The notes below the pieces were generated by a model. The model searched no databases, was not told where the DNA came from, and saw only the letters and a program-made list of their open reading frames with translations. A stretch of DNA of 64,000 bases from Hordeum vulgare subsp. vulgare. Its lineage: Eukaryota; Streptophyta; Magnoliopsida; Poales; Poaceae. The translations under genes were made by a program, and so were the position numbers. The stretch spans positions 327,630,581 through 327,694,580 of the forward strand of contig NC_058518.1 of NCBI RefSeq assembly GCF_904849725.1, written 5' to 3'. Below, one piece after another: positions 46,730 through 58,277 of this stretch (the first letter of the stretch is position 1; every line of letters begins with the position of its first letter).

Positions 46730-47868
46730 TGATAACCCACAAGTATAGGGGATCGCAACAATTTTCAAGGGTAGAGTATTCAACCCAAATTTGTTGATTC
46801 GACACAAGGGGAAGGCAAAGAATATTCTCAAGTATTAGCAGTTGAGTTGTCAATTCAACCACACCTCAAAGACTTAGTATCTGCAGCAAAGTTTCAGTAG
46901 TAGAGTAGTGTGATAGCAACGGTAGCAACGGTAACAGTAGCAACAGTGACAACAGTAGCGGTAAAGTAACTTAACAAGGAACAGTAGGAAAAACTCTTAG
47001 GCATTGGATCGGTGATGGATAATTATGTCGGATGACATTCATCATGTAACAGTTCTAACATGGGGAGATATGTAACTAGCTCCAGTTCGTCAATGTAATG
47101 TAGGCATGCATTCCGTATATAGCATACGTGCTTATGGAAAAGAACTTGCATGACATCTATTGTCCATCCCTCCCGTGGCAGCGGGGTCCTAATGGAAACT
47201 AAGGGATATTAAGGTTCTCCTTTTAGTACAGAACCGGAACAAAGCATTAGTACTTAGTGAATACATGAAGTCCTCATACTATGGTCATCTCCGGGAGTGG
47301 TTCCGGCTATTGTCACTCCGGGGTTGCCGGGTCATAACACATAGTAGGTGACAAGAACTTGCAAGATAGGATCAAGAACACACATATATTGATGAAAACA
47401 TAATAGGTTCAGATCTGAAATCATGGCACTCGGGCCCTAGTGACAAGCATTAAGCATAGCAAAATAATAGCAACATCAATCTCAGAACATAGTGGATACT
47501 AGGGATCCATCCCGATCAAAACTAACTCGATTACATGATAGATCTCATCCAACCCATCACCGTCCAACAAGCCTACGATGAGATTACTCACGAACGGTGG
47601 AAAGCATCATGGAATTGGCGATGAAGGATGGTTGGTGATGACGAAGGCGTCGATTCCCCCTCTCCGGAGCCCAGAACGGACTCCAGATCTGCCCTCCACA
47701 GGAAGAACAGCTGGTGGCGGCGGCTCCGTATCATAAAACGCGATGAACTCTTCTCCTTGATTTTTTTCCCGGAAGAAAGAGAATATATAGAGCTGGAATT
47801 GGAGGCGGCAGAGCCACGAGGGGCTCACAAGCCTGCCAGGCCCGGCCAGGGGGGGCGGGCCTGGTGGG
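46730..47868 (-). repeat. Element D 5' LTR, part 1
   Basis: It starts TGATAACCCACAAG on the plus strand and is homologous to 39944 onward. It is cut inside the hairpin at 47868, where E's TSD GTGGG ends. It continues at 58048. Confidence 0.93.
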
Positions 47869-49394
47869 TGATGATACACAAGTGTAGGGGATCTATCGTA
47901 GTCCTTTTGATAAGTAAGAGTGTCAAACCCAACGAGGAGCAGAAGGATCTGACAAGTGGTTTTCAGCAAGGTAGTCTCTGCAAGCACTGAAATTATCGGT
48001 AACACAAAGTTGTGTCATAAGATGATTCGTAGCAAGTAGAAAGTAACAATACTAACAACGGTGCAGCAAAGTGGCCCAATCTCTTTTGTAGCAAGGGACA
48101 AGCCTGGACAAACTCTTATAGGAGGTAAAGCGCTCCCGAGGATACATGGGAATTTCTGTCAAGCTAGTTTTCATCATGTTCATAAGATTCGCGTTTGCTA
48201 CTTTGATAGTTTGATATGTGGGTGGACCGGTGCTTGGGTGCTGCCCTTACTTGGAAAAACCTCCCACTTATGATTAACCCTTCTCGCAAGCATCCGCAAC
48301 TATGAAATAAGAATTAAGACAAAGTCTAACCATAGCATTAAACTAGTGGATCCAAATCAGCCCCTTGCGAAGCAACGCATAAACTAGGGTTTAAGCTTCT
48401 GTCACTCTAGCAACCCATCATCTACTTACTACTTCCCAATGCATTCCTCCAGGCCCAAATAATGGTGAAGTGTTATTTAGTCGACGTTCACATAACACCA
48501 CTAGAGGAGAGACAACATACAACACATCAAAATATCGAACGAATACCAAATTCAAATGACTACTTATAGCAAGACTTATCCCATGTCCTCAGGAACAAAA
48601 GTGACTACTCACAAAGCATAATAATATTCATGACTAGAGAGGCTTTGAATACAATCAAGGATCTGAACATATAATCTTCCATCGAGTAATCCAACTAGCA
48701 TCAACTACAAAGAGTAATTAACACTACTAGCAACTTTACAAGTACCAATCGGAGTCGTGAGATGGAGATTGGTTACAACAGATGAACTAGGGTTTGGAGA
48801 TCAGATGGTGCTGATGAATATGTTGATGGTGATGAGTCCCCTCCGATGAGAGGAGTGTTGGTGATGACGATGGCGACGATTTCCCCCTCCGGGAGGGAAG
48901 TTTCCCCGTGAGGACAACCCTGCCGGAGCTCTAGATTGGTTCTGCTCAAGTTCCACCTCGTGGCGGCGGCGATTCCTCCCGAAAGCCTCCTCTTGATTTT
49001 TTTTCTCGAACGAAACACTGCTTATAGAAAAAGAGGGGAGCCAAAGGGCCAACTGGGAGCCCACAAGCCCCCTAGGCGCGGCCAAGGGGGTAGGCCGCGC
49101 CTAGCAGGCTTGTGGCACCCTGGTGGCTCCCTTGTGGTACTTCTTCCGCCCGGTATTTTTTATAAATTCCGAAATAAATCCTCATTGATTTTCACGGCTT
49201 TTGGAGTTGCGCGGAATAGGTATCTCAAACTTTATCCTTTTTCAGGCCAGAATTCCAGCTGCCGGCATTCTCCCCCTTCATGTAAACCTTGCAAAATAAG
49301 AGAGAAAGGCATAAGTAGTGTACCGTGAAGTGTAATAACAGCCCATAAAGTGATAGATATCAACATAAAAGCATGATGCAAAATGGAAGTATCA
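47869..49394 (-). repeat. Element E 3' LTR (1526 bp)
   Basis: It is bounded TGATGATAC..GAAGTATCA on the plus strand. It has a TATA-like AATTTATAAAAAATA on the minus strand (49154-49168) and a hairpin CCACAAGCC..GGCTTGTGG at 49061-49115. Confidence 0.94.
49061..49115. repeat. Hairpin-forming inverted repeat in the E LTR
   Basis: The arms CCACAAGCCCCCTAGGCGCG and CGCGCCTAGCAGGCTTGTGG pair almost completely around a short G-rich loop. The 5' LTR copy is at 57709-57762 with a few changes. Confidence 0.82.
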
Positions 49395-49408
49395 ACTCCC
49401 CCAAACTT
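49395..49408 (-). promoter_or_regulatory. Polypurine tract of element E
   Basis: AAGTTTGGGGGAGT on the minus strand lies directly next to the 3' LTR. Confidence 0.88.
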
Positions 49409-51024
49409 AGACCTCGCTTGTCCTCAAGCGGAAGCCGAGATCAATAAATATGCCCACATGTTTAGAGAGAAAGGTGTCGACAAAACAAGATATGGACATG
49501 CAGGCATCATTATCGTAGTTAGAACAACAATATCATCATATCATGTCTTATGCTAAAGTGACAATTCCTTCACAAAGTAAAGTATGGATCAAGAACCTTA
49601 ATGAGAATTAACAACCAATAGCCTATAGTCATTGAAGCAATTGCAATTTATCATAACATTGGAAAGAGTCAAATAAGAGCTTGTAAAGCAAATCCACATA
49701 CTCAATCATCCTTTTGTCTTCTACAATTGCTACAACTCACGTGGTACTCATGAGATCAAAGTTTCAGTCGGACACAGAGAAAGATAGGGGCTTATAGTTT
49801 CACCTCCCAACTATTTACCTCGAGGGTAATGTCAACAATAATAATTCATGAATACTTACTTCCAAGTTGACATATGAATATAGATCTTTCCCTAGCATAT
49901 GACGTTAGCCAAGATAAAGGCGAAATAAGGAATTGGTGTAGATCACCATGACTCTTTCAAGGGCAAAAAGTAAAGGTACAAGATAGGCCCTTCGCAGAGG
50001 GAAGCAGAGGTTGTCATGCGCGTTTGAGGTTTGGATGTGTGACCTATTATTGTGAAGGAACGTCACTTTATATTGCCTCCTGTGATACAGAACTTTATTA
50101 TGCAGTCTGTCGCTTTTATGTCTTCCTCATCACAGGTTCGTATAAAGCTTATTTTCCACACAATAATAGATCATACATATTTAGGGAGCAATTTTTATTG
50201 CCAGCACCGATGAGAACTTACTTGAGGGATCTTCTTCAATCCATAGGTAGGTATGGTGGACTCTCATCGCAAAACTGGGTTGAAGGTTTGTGGATGCACA
50301 AGTAGTATCTCTACTTGGTGCGGGAGTTTTGGCTGATATGGGGTGGAAGCAATCATCATATGCTAAGGGATCTCTAGTCATATAATCATTGTTCGGAACC
50401 TAGCAAACATAATTCATTATGTTGTCTTCCTTCTCCAACATCTACTTCTAAGCATGTAACAGTTTAGTGAGTGTTCACAATCATAGATGGTATCAAAGAT
50501 GATATATTTATATGTGAACCTCTCTTTCCTTATTACTTCCTATTAATTGCAGCAATGACCAAGGTCTATGTTTGTCCACCCGCAACAAGTTTCAATCAAC
50601 ATTCTTTTTATATGTGAAGTCATCACTTCTCATGAGATCATTACATGATCTTTCATGCTTTTGTTCTTTTGTCATTCTTTTCTTTGGATCATGGCATGAA
50701 GCAAGGCCCTTAACTAAAACACTCTTTATTATATGACTGACAAACTCGAATACATCGGGGGTGACACAAAGCAAAACTCAAGCCTAAAACACTAAGGATT
50801 TTATTCTACTAGAGGAAGATAAAAACAAAAAGGATCGAACTAAGAAAAGGTAAAGGCAAAAGATGTGATGGTGATACGATACCGGGGCAACTCCCCCAAG
50901 CTTGGCACAAGCCAAGGGGATTTCCCATACCCGTGCTTAGTTATCTTCCTTCGGAGGTGATGGTGGTGGAGTTGTTGTCTTTTGATTCCAAGAGGGCCAT
51001 CAATCTTTGATTTATACCTTGGAG
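49409..51024 (-). other. 3' non-coding region of element E
   Basis: No conserved ORF is seen. It shares CTTGTCCTCAAG (49417-49428) and CCCTTCGCAGAGG (about 49988) with D. Short ORFs on either strand are not supported by homology. Confidence 0.6.
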
Positions 51025-51351
51025 CTATGTGATATGTTTCTTCAACAAAACAACTTCACGAGTGAGATAAGTATTACGAACAAGAGCTATTTCACATAAC
51101 CTCAAGAGTTTGATCAAGGATTGAGGTAAAAGGTGGAGGTAAGGTTGAAGTAAATCCTCTTCCTCAGCTTGTTCCTTGTTGAGCACAGATTGCCCTTCGT
51201 CCAACACCGGATTCTTTTCCTTACTTTTGCCCTTCGTTTCTTTAGGTAGCCTTTCCTTGGCCTCCATGACCTCCATTCTTTACAGATCAGCATTGACTTC
51301 TTCATAGACTTGAGGGAGATCGTTCTCCCCTACAGATTCTTGAGACGACAT
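51025..51351 (-). pseudogene. Small ORF downstream of integrase in element E
   Basis: The ATG at 51349-51351 gives MSSQESVGENDL, a TAA interrupts at 51280-51282, and the same frame continues (MEVMEAKERLPKE) to 51025. Together about 108 codons, highly charged (Lys/Glu-rich) at first and Leu-rich at the end. I do not recognise a domain. It occupies the position where Athila elements can carry an env-like ORF. Confidence 0.4.
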
Positions 51352-51497
51352 CTTGCCCTAAATCTATAGCAAAAATAGGCTCAAAATGAAAACAGAGGAA
51401 AATTGCCTGATACGAGGGTCAGACCTTTCGGGAGAATATGTAATCATTTTTTTCCGACCAGAAGGAGTACTCCGCAAGAAAACGGAGTTCGGGAGGC

Positions 51498-51575
51498 ACA
51501 CGAGGTGGTCACAAGCCCCCCAGGCGCGGCCAGGGGGGTGGCCCTCGCCTGGCAGGCTAGTCGCCTCCTCGTGCG
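51498..51575. repeat. LTR-like hairpin copy inside element E
   Basis: ACGAGGTGGTCACAAGCC and, on the other arm, GGCTAGTCGCCTCCTCGTG flank a GC-rich core like that of the E and D LTR hairpins. It lies between the integrase end and the small ORF, outside the LTRs. Confidence 0.65.
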
Positions 51576-51634
51576 CTTTCCGGACTACTTTAAATTTTTC
51601 TAATTTTCTAAAATTCCAAAACGGAGAAAAATTC

Positions 51635-52663
51635 CTACTGGAGAACTTTTGGAGTCGGTTTACATACCGAATCACATACCTCTTCATTTTCGGAGTATGA
51701 AACAGGCTCATAAATATCCCTTATGTACTCCTCCGGAGTTATGGTATTGACAATATTGCTTTCAACATTTATGGGAGTACGTGAGATATAATGCTTGATT
51801 CTTTGCCCATTTACCACTCCCGGAAAATTACCTTCCGTGTTGTTGATCTTGATGGCACCGGAACGATATATTTCCTCAACAATGTAAGGACCTTCCCATT
51901 CAGAGAGAAGCTTACCTGCAAAAAATCTTAAACGAGAATTATATAGCAAGACATAATCACCTACATTGAACTCAAGTTTTTGTATCCTTTTATCATCCCA
52001 CCTCTTAACCTTTTCTTTGAATAACTTGGCATTTTCATATGCCTGAGCTCTCCATTCATCAAGCGAGCTAATATCAAATAACCTCTTCTCGCCAGCAAGT
52101 TTGAAATCAAAGTTAAGCTCTTTGATTGCCCAATAAGCCTTATGCTCTAGCTCAAGAGGTAAACGACATGCTTTACCGCAAACCATTTTGTACGGAGACA
52201 TGCCCATAGGATTCTTATAAGCAGTTCTATAAGCCCACAATGCATCATCGAGCTTCTTAGACCAATTATTTCTAGGCCTATTGATAGCCTTTTGCAGAAT
52301 TAGTTTAATCTCTCTATTACTTAGCTCTACTTGACCACTGGACTGAGGCTGATAGGGAGATGCAACTCTATGGTTGACATCATACTTAGCAAGCGTTTTA
52401 CGGAAAGCACCATGAATGGAATGTGAACCACCATCAGTCATTATATATCTAGGGACTCCAATTCTAGGGAAAATAACTTCTTTAAGCATCCTGATAGAAG
52501 TGTTGTGATCAGCACTACTAGTTGGGATAGCTTCTACCCACTTAGTAACGTAATCAACAACAACTAGGATATGAGTATACCCGTTGGATTTTGGAAAATG
52601 TCCCATATAATCAAAGCCCCCTACATCAGATGGTTCAATGATAAGTGAATAATTCATAGGCAT
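51635..52663 (-). pseudogene. Element E integrase (Gypsy type)
   Basis: The open frame of 342 codons contains the integrase core: Asp in GFDYMGHF, Asp in YIMTDGGSH, Glu in [13 protein letters not shown], then [21 protein letters not shown] and the C-terminal [19 protein letters not shown]. No chromodomain follows. It is separated from the upstream piece by stops or a frameshift near 52670, so the polyprotein is broken although this domain is open. Confidence 0.9.
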
Positions 52664-52686
52664 TTCCTAACATTTACTAATATTAC

Positions 52687-53775
52687 CTATTCTTTGACAT
52701 TCGTCACATGACAAGACAAACTTACGGGCATCCTTGAAGAGAGTGGGCCAATAAAACCTGATTGCAATACCTTGTGTGCAGTTCTATCTCCCGCATGGTG
52801 TCCTCCGTAAGCCTCGGAGTGACACTTTTGTAGGATCTGTCCCTGTTCATATTCAGGTACACAACGTCTAATAAATCCATCTACTCCTTCCTTATAAAGG
52901 TGAGGATCATCCCAAAGGTAATGTCTCAAAATAAAGAAGAATTTCTTCTTTTGCTGGTATATGAAACTAGGTGGTATATATTTGGCAATGATATAATTTG
53001 CATAATCAGCATACCACGGTGTACTACGTGAAGTATTGATGACATTCCATTGCTCATCAGGAAAGCTATCATCAATAGGTTGTGGGTCATCAAGAACATT
53101 CTCCAACCTAGACAAGTTATCTGCTACGGGGTTCTAAGCACCCTTCCTATCGACAACATGCAAATCAAATTCTTGTAGCAAGAGAACCCATCTGATAAGT
53201 CTAGGTTTAGGGCCTTTATTTTCCATGAGGTACTTAATAGCAGCGTGATTAGTGTGAATAGTGACTTTGGAATCAACTATGTAAGATCTGAACTTTTCAC
53301 ATGCAAACACGACTGCTAAAAATTCCTTTTCAGTAGTAGCATAGTTTCTTTGGGCACAGTCTAGAGTTTTATTGGCATAGTGAATAACATTCAACTTATT
53401 ATCAACTCTTTTTCCTAGAACAGCACCAACAACATAATCACTAGCATCACACATGATTTCAAAAGGTAAGTTCCAATCAATTGGTTGAACAATAGGCGCA
53501 GTTATCAAGGCCTTTTTAAGTATTTCGAAGGCTTTCTCACAATCATCGTCAAAAACAAAAGGAATATCCTTTTGCAAGAGATTGGTAAGAGGCCTAGAAA
53601 TCTTCGAAAAGTCCTTAATGAACCTTCTATAGAAACCAGCAGGACCAAGGAAACTTCTTATACCTTTGATATCTGTGGGGCATGGTATTTTCTCAATCGC
53701 ATCAACTTTAGCCTTATCAACTTCAATACCTGTTTCAGAAATTTTATGTCCTAAGACGATGCCTTCATTAACCAT
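52687..53775 (-). pseudogene. Element E RNase H and zinc-binding part of integrase
   Basis: Two open pieces share one frame: 53775-53134, from the RT thumb ([10 protein letters not shown]) through [13 protein letters not shown] and the RNase H domain ([25 protein letters not shown]), and 53115-52687 (the SRLEN linker and ARCVPEYEQG-type integrase zinc region, [17 protein letters not shown]). A stop lies at 53134-53136. One RNase H motif reads [10 protein letters not shown] where Asp is expected instead of Asn, suggesting loss of a catalytic residue. Confidence 0.87.
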
Positions 53776-54744
53776 AAAGTGGCACTTCTCCCGATTCTAG
53801 ACAAGGTTGGTGTCTTTACATCTCTACAAAACTCGATCAAGGTTGCTGAGGCAATCATCAAAAGAAGACCCATAAACAGAGAAGTCATCCATGAAAACCT
53901 CAACAATCTTTTCACAGAAGTCAGAGAATATAGCCATCATACATCTTTGAAAGGTAGAAGGTGCATTACATAAGCAAAAAGGCATACGTCTGTAAGCAAA
54001 GGTACCGAAAGGGCAGGTGAAAGTGGTTTTCTCCTGATCAGATTGTGCAACACGTATTTGGGAGAAACCAGAATAACCATATAGAAAGCAGAAGTGTGTG
54101 TGTTTAGACAGTCTTTCGAGCATTTGGTCGATAAAAGGAAGAGGGTAATGATCTTTCCTAGTGGCCTTATTCAATTTCCTAAAATCGATCACCATCCTAT
54201 AGCTAGTAATAATCCTCTGTGGGATCAATTCATCCTTATCATTAGGGACAACGGTAATACCTCCCTTATTAGGGACGCAATGCACCGGACTCGCCCAATC
54301 ACTATGAGCAACATGATAGATAATACCTGCTTCCAGGAGCTTCAGTATTTCTTTTCTTACTACCTCTTTCATCTTAGGATTTAATCTTCGTTGATGATCG
54401 GGAACTGGTTTGGAATCAGGATCGGTTTTAATATTGTGCTGGCATAGAGTGGGACTAATGCCCTTAAGATCATCAAGAGTATATCCAATAGCAGCACGGT
54501 GCTTCCTCGGAGTTTTTAGTAACTTCTTTTCTTCGTGCTTTGAGAGGCGAGCACTAATAATAACAGGACATATCTCTTTTTCATCGAGATAAGCATACTT
54601 AAGAATATCAGACGACTGTTTGAGCTCGAACACAGGATCACCCTTTGGTGGCGGTGGATCTCCAAGCAGTTCAATAGGAAAATTATTCTTAAGGATAGGA
54701 TGTTGTTCAAAGATTATTCTATCTATCTCATTCCTTTCATCCAT
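53776..54744 (-). pseudogene. Element E reverse transcriptase
   Basis: The frame is open from 54744 to 53824. It contains HQRRLNPKMKEVVRKEI, WASPVHCVPNK, RMVIDFRKLNKATRKDHYPL, FAYRRMPFCLCNAPSTFQRC and the catalytic EVFMDDFSVYG. Two in-frame stops follow (53824-53826 and about 53797) before the frame resumes in the RNase H piece. The catalytic Asp pair is intact. Confidence 0.92.
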
Positions 54745-55520
54745 ATGATATCATTTTCATGCTCAAGCAAGTATTGCTCTAAAGGATCAATAGGAGGCAC
54801 GACAATAAAAGCTAGGGAAATAATTTCATCCTTACTAGGCAACTCTTTTTCATGAGGTTGTCTACCAAACATGGAGAAATTGAACTCATGTGACACACCT
54901 TCAAAGCCAGCAGTGACAGTTTGCTTTTCACAGTCAATATGAGCATTGACAGTATTGGGGAAGGGTCTGCCAAATATGATGGTACAAAAGCTATCTTGTG
55001 TGGTAGCAAGAACAAGAAAATCAGCAGGATACTTTGTTTTACCACACAAGACTTCAACATTCCTAACAATTCCCAAAGGGCAGATAGTATCTTTATTGGC
55101 AAGTTGAATAGTGACATCAATAGGTTCCATCTCAAGAGGTGCAATCTCGTCTTTAATTCCATCATATATGGATTGAGGTATTGCACTAACACTAGCACCC
55201 ACATCACATAAACCATGATAACAATGATCTCCTATCTTAACAAAAACAACAGGCGTGCCAACAACAGGCCTATGTTTGTCTCTAGCATGTGGTTTAGCAA
55301 TTCTAGCAGCATCTTCACACAAGTGAATATCATGGCCATCAACATTGTCGGACATGAGATCTTTGATAATAGCAATGCTAGGTTCAACTCTAATTTGCTC
55401 AGGGGGTGTAGGTGTTCTAATGTAGCCCCTACGTATCACATTTGAAACTTTAGAATGATCCTTTATCCTAACAGGGAAAGGTGGTTTCTCAATGTAAGCA
55501 CTAGGAACAAATAGGCTCAT
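54723..55520 (-). pseudogene. Element E aspartic protease region, frameshifted
   Basis: The active-site-like motif LCDVGASVSAIP and the second half TIIFGRPFPNTVNAHIDC identify the retropepsin of Athila-type Gypsy elements. It lies in a different frame from gag and RT because a one-base insertion near 55505 (after YNEPIC) and another indel near 54735 offset each other. The reading ends with HENDIIWM, overlapping the RT frame. Confidence 0.86.
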
Positions 55521-56427
55521 TATAAGCGATGACTTTCTCTTCAACTGGATTTGGTTTAACTACATTGACTTCTAAGGGACGTTGATATTTAAACCACTTC
55601 TCTTTAGGGAGATCAATATGAGCAGCAAATGATTCACACAATGAAGCTACTATCTCAGAGTCAAGTCCATATTTAGAGCTAAAATCACAAAAAGTATTTG
55701 TTTCGACAAAGGATTTAACGCAATCAAACTTGAAATTCATACCTGACTCCTTAACTTCATCAAACTCCCAATCTTCAGAGTTGCGTTTAATTCTTTCCAA
55801 TAAATTCCATCTGAAGTCAATATCTCTCTTCATAAAAGAACCGGTACAAGAAGTGTCAAGCATGGTGTGATCATCATGAGAAAGATGAGCATAGAAGTTC
55901 TGAATGATAATTTCTCTCGAGAGCTCATGGTTGGGGCATGAATATAACATTGATTTCAGCCTCCCCCAAGATTGAGCGATGCTTTCTCTATCACGAGGCC
56001 AAAAATTATAAATATAATTCCGATCACGATGTACTAGATGCATAGGATAAAACTTTTGATGAAATTCCAATTTCAATCGGTTGTAGTTCCATGATCCAGT
56101 ATCATCACATAGCCTATACCATGTAAATGCTTTATCCCTCAAAGATAAGGCAAATACCTTCTTCTTGACCTCATCCTCGGGAAAATCTGCAAGCTTAAAT
56201 AAACCACAGACTTCATCTACATAGATTAGATGCAAGTCGGGATGTGATGTTCCATCTCCTGTAAAAGGATTAGCCAGCAGTTTCTCAAGCATACCCAAAG
56301 GAAATTCATAGTAAATATTTTTTGTAGGTGCAGCAAGTTGAGGAGCAACTCCTTGTGCTTCCGTTCGAGGTGAAGATACCCCGAACAAGCTCTTCAAAGG
56401 ATTAGTTTCCATAGTGACAAGTGACAA
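55501..56427 (-). pseudogene. Element E gag
   Basis: The open frame of about 308 codons includes IYYEFPLGMLEKLLANPF, FTWYRLCDDTGSWNY, FHQKFYPMHLVHRDRNYIY and SIAQSWGRLKSML, the capsid-type Retrotrans_gag core of Athila-like elements. METNP near 56412 is a likely start. No zinc knuckle is visible. The end (CS then TAG) is created by the frameshift that separates it from protease. Confidence 0.88.
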
Positions 56428-56490
56428 TAAATTTCAGCACACTATATAAATGTTTCCTTACCAAATTCCACTTACCAAGGGCGCTTTACT

Positions 56491-56507
56491 CCCCGGCAAT
56501 GGCGCCA
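56491..56507 (-). promoter_or_regulatory. Primer-binding site of element E
   Basis: TGGCGCCATTGCCGGGG on the minus strand lies 11 bases from the 5' LTR. It differs from D's PBS at one base. Confidence 0.8.
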
Positions 56508-56518
56508 AAAAAGAGTCT

Positions 56519-58042
56519 TGATGACCCACAAGTGAAGGGGATCTATTGTAGTCCTTTTGATAAGTAAGAGTCTGGAACCCAATGAGGAGCAAAAGGATCT
56601 AACAAGTGGTTTTCAGCAAGGTATTCTCTGCAAGCACTGAAATTATCGGTAACACAAAGTTGTGTCATAAGATGATTCGTAGCAAGTACAAAGTAACAAT
56701 AGTAACAACGGTGCAGAAAAGTGGCCCAATCCCTTTTGTAGCAAGGGACAAGCCTGGACAAACTCTTATAGGAGGCAAAGCGTTCCCGAGGATACATGTG
56801 AATTTCTGTCAAGCTAGTTTTCATCATGTTCATAAGATTCGCGTTCGCTACTTTGATAGTTTGATATGTGGGTGGACCGGTGCTTGCGTGCTTCCCTTAC
56901 TTGGACAAACCTCCCACTTATGATTAACCCTTCTCTCAAGCATCCGCAACTACGAAAGAAGAATTAAGACAAAGTCTAACCATAGCATTAAACTAGTGGA
57001 TCCAAGTCAGCCCCTTGCGAAGCAACGCATAAACTAGGGTTTAAGCTTCTGTCACTCTAGCAACCCATCATCTACTTACTACTTCCCAATGCATTCCTCT
57101 AGGCCCAAATAATGGTGAAGTGTTATGTAGTCGACGTTCACATAACACCACTAGAGGAGAGACAACATACAACACATCAAAATATCGAACGAATACCAAA
57201 TTCACATGACTACTTATAGCAAGACTTATCCCATGTCCTCAGGAACAAAAGTGACTACTCACAAAGCATAATAATATTCAAGACTAGAGAGGTTTTGAAT
57301 AGCATCAAGGATCTGACCATATAATCTTCCACCGAGTAATCCAACTAGCATCAACTATAAAGAGTAATTAACACTACTAGCAACCTTACAAGTACCAATC
57401 GGAGTCGTGAGACGGAGATTGGTTACAAGAGATGAACTAGGTTTTGGAGATGAGATGGTGCTGATGAAGATGTTGATGGTGATGAGTCCCCTCCGATGAG
57501 AGGCCTGTTGGTGATGACGATGGCGACGATTTCCCCCTCCGGGAGGGAAGTTTCCCCGGCAGGACGATCCTGCCGGAGCTCTAGATTGGTTCTGCTCAAG
57601 TTCCGCCTCGTGGCGGCGGCGATTCCTCCTGAAAGCATCCTCTTGCTTTTCTCTGGAACAAAACCCTCCTTATAGCGAAAGAGGGGAGCTAGAGGGCCAA
57701 CTAGGAGCCCACAAGCCCCTTAGGCGCGGTCAGGGGGTAGGCCACGCCTAGCAGGCTTGTGGCTTCCTGGTGGCTCCCCTCTCGTAGTTCTTCTGCCCGG
57801 TATTTTTTATAAATTCCAAAATAAATCCTCGTTGATTTTCATGGCTTTTGGAGTTGCGCAGAATAGGTATCTCAAACTTGCTCCTTTTTCAGGCCAGAAT
57901 TCCAACTACCGACATTCTCCCTCTTCATGTAAACCTTGCAAAATAAGAGATAAAAGACATAAGTATTGTACCGTGAAGTGTAATAACAGCCCATAAAGCG
58001 ATAGATATCAACATAAAAGCATGATGCAAAATGGACGTATCA
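56519..58042 (-). repeat. Element E 5' LTR (1524 bp)
   Basis: It is bounded TGATGACCC..GACGTATCA on the plus strand and is closely similar to 47869-49394. The hairpin is at 57709-57762. Confidence 0.94.
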
Positions 58043-58047
58043 GTGGG

Positions 58048-58277
58048 CTTGTGAGATCCTGGCTCCGTCCCTCCAGTTGATTCTTGCGCCAGTATTTTTT
58101 ATATATTCCACAAAAATCCTCGTAAATTTCTAGGTCATTCCAAGAACTTTTATTTCTCGCAAAAACAACACCATGGCAATTCTGCTGAAAACAGCGTCAG
58201 TCCGGGTTAGTTCCATTCATATCATGCAAATTAGAGACCAAAACAAGGGCAAAAGTAGATACAATGGAGACGTATCA
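58048..58277 (-). repeat. Element D 5' LTR, part 2
   Basis: It continues from 47868 with CTTGTGAG, completing the hairpin arm, and ends GACGTATCA at 58277. It aligns with 41081-41324 of the 3' LTR. Confidence 0.92.

Larger units (their letters stand above)
47869..58042 (-). mobile_element. Element E: autonomous-type Athila-like Gypsy retrotransposon (WHAM-like), 10.2 kb
   Basis: LTRs are 47869-49394 (3') and 56519-58042 (5'). The TSD GTGGG is exact at 47864-47868 and 58043-58047. PBS is at 56491-56507 and PPT at 49395. The minus strand encodes gag, protease, RT, RNase H and integrase in Gypsy order. Stops and compensating frameshifts show it is no longer active. Its PBS, PPT, LTR hairpin and 3' non-coding words resemble those of D. 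The WHAM name is tentative. Confidence 0.95.
39944..58277 (-). mobile_element. Element D: Athila-like Gypsy element without RT/integrase (Sabrina-like), split by element E
   Basis: The 3' LTR is 39944-41324. The 5' LTR is 46730-47868 plus 58048-58277. Without E the length is about 8.15 kb. The PPT lies at 41325 and the PBS at 46702-46718. The expected TSD is TCTGC (39939-39943) on the left, but the right copy reads GTTGC (58278-58282), so two bases differ. The gag-pol frame of C fits an original TCTGC. It encodes gag, protease and an unknown domain on the minus strand, but no RT, RNase H or integrase, so it would depend on a partner. The Sabrina name is tentative. Confidence 0.9.

Noticed and set aside
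58173..58277. N-terminal extension of the element C protease/RT reading frame
   Set aside because: These codons belong to the end of element D's LTR. The real upstream coding sequence is the gag frame ending at 39943.
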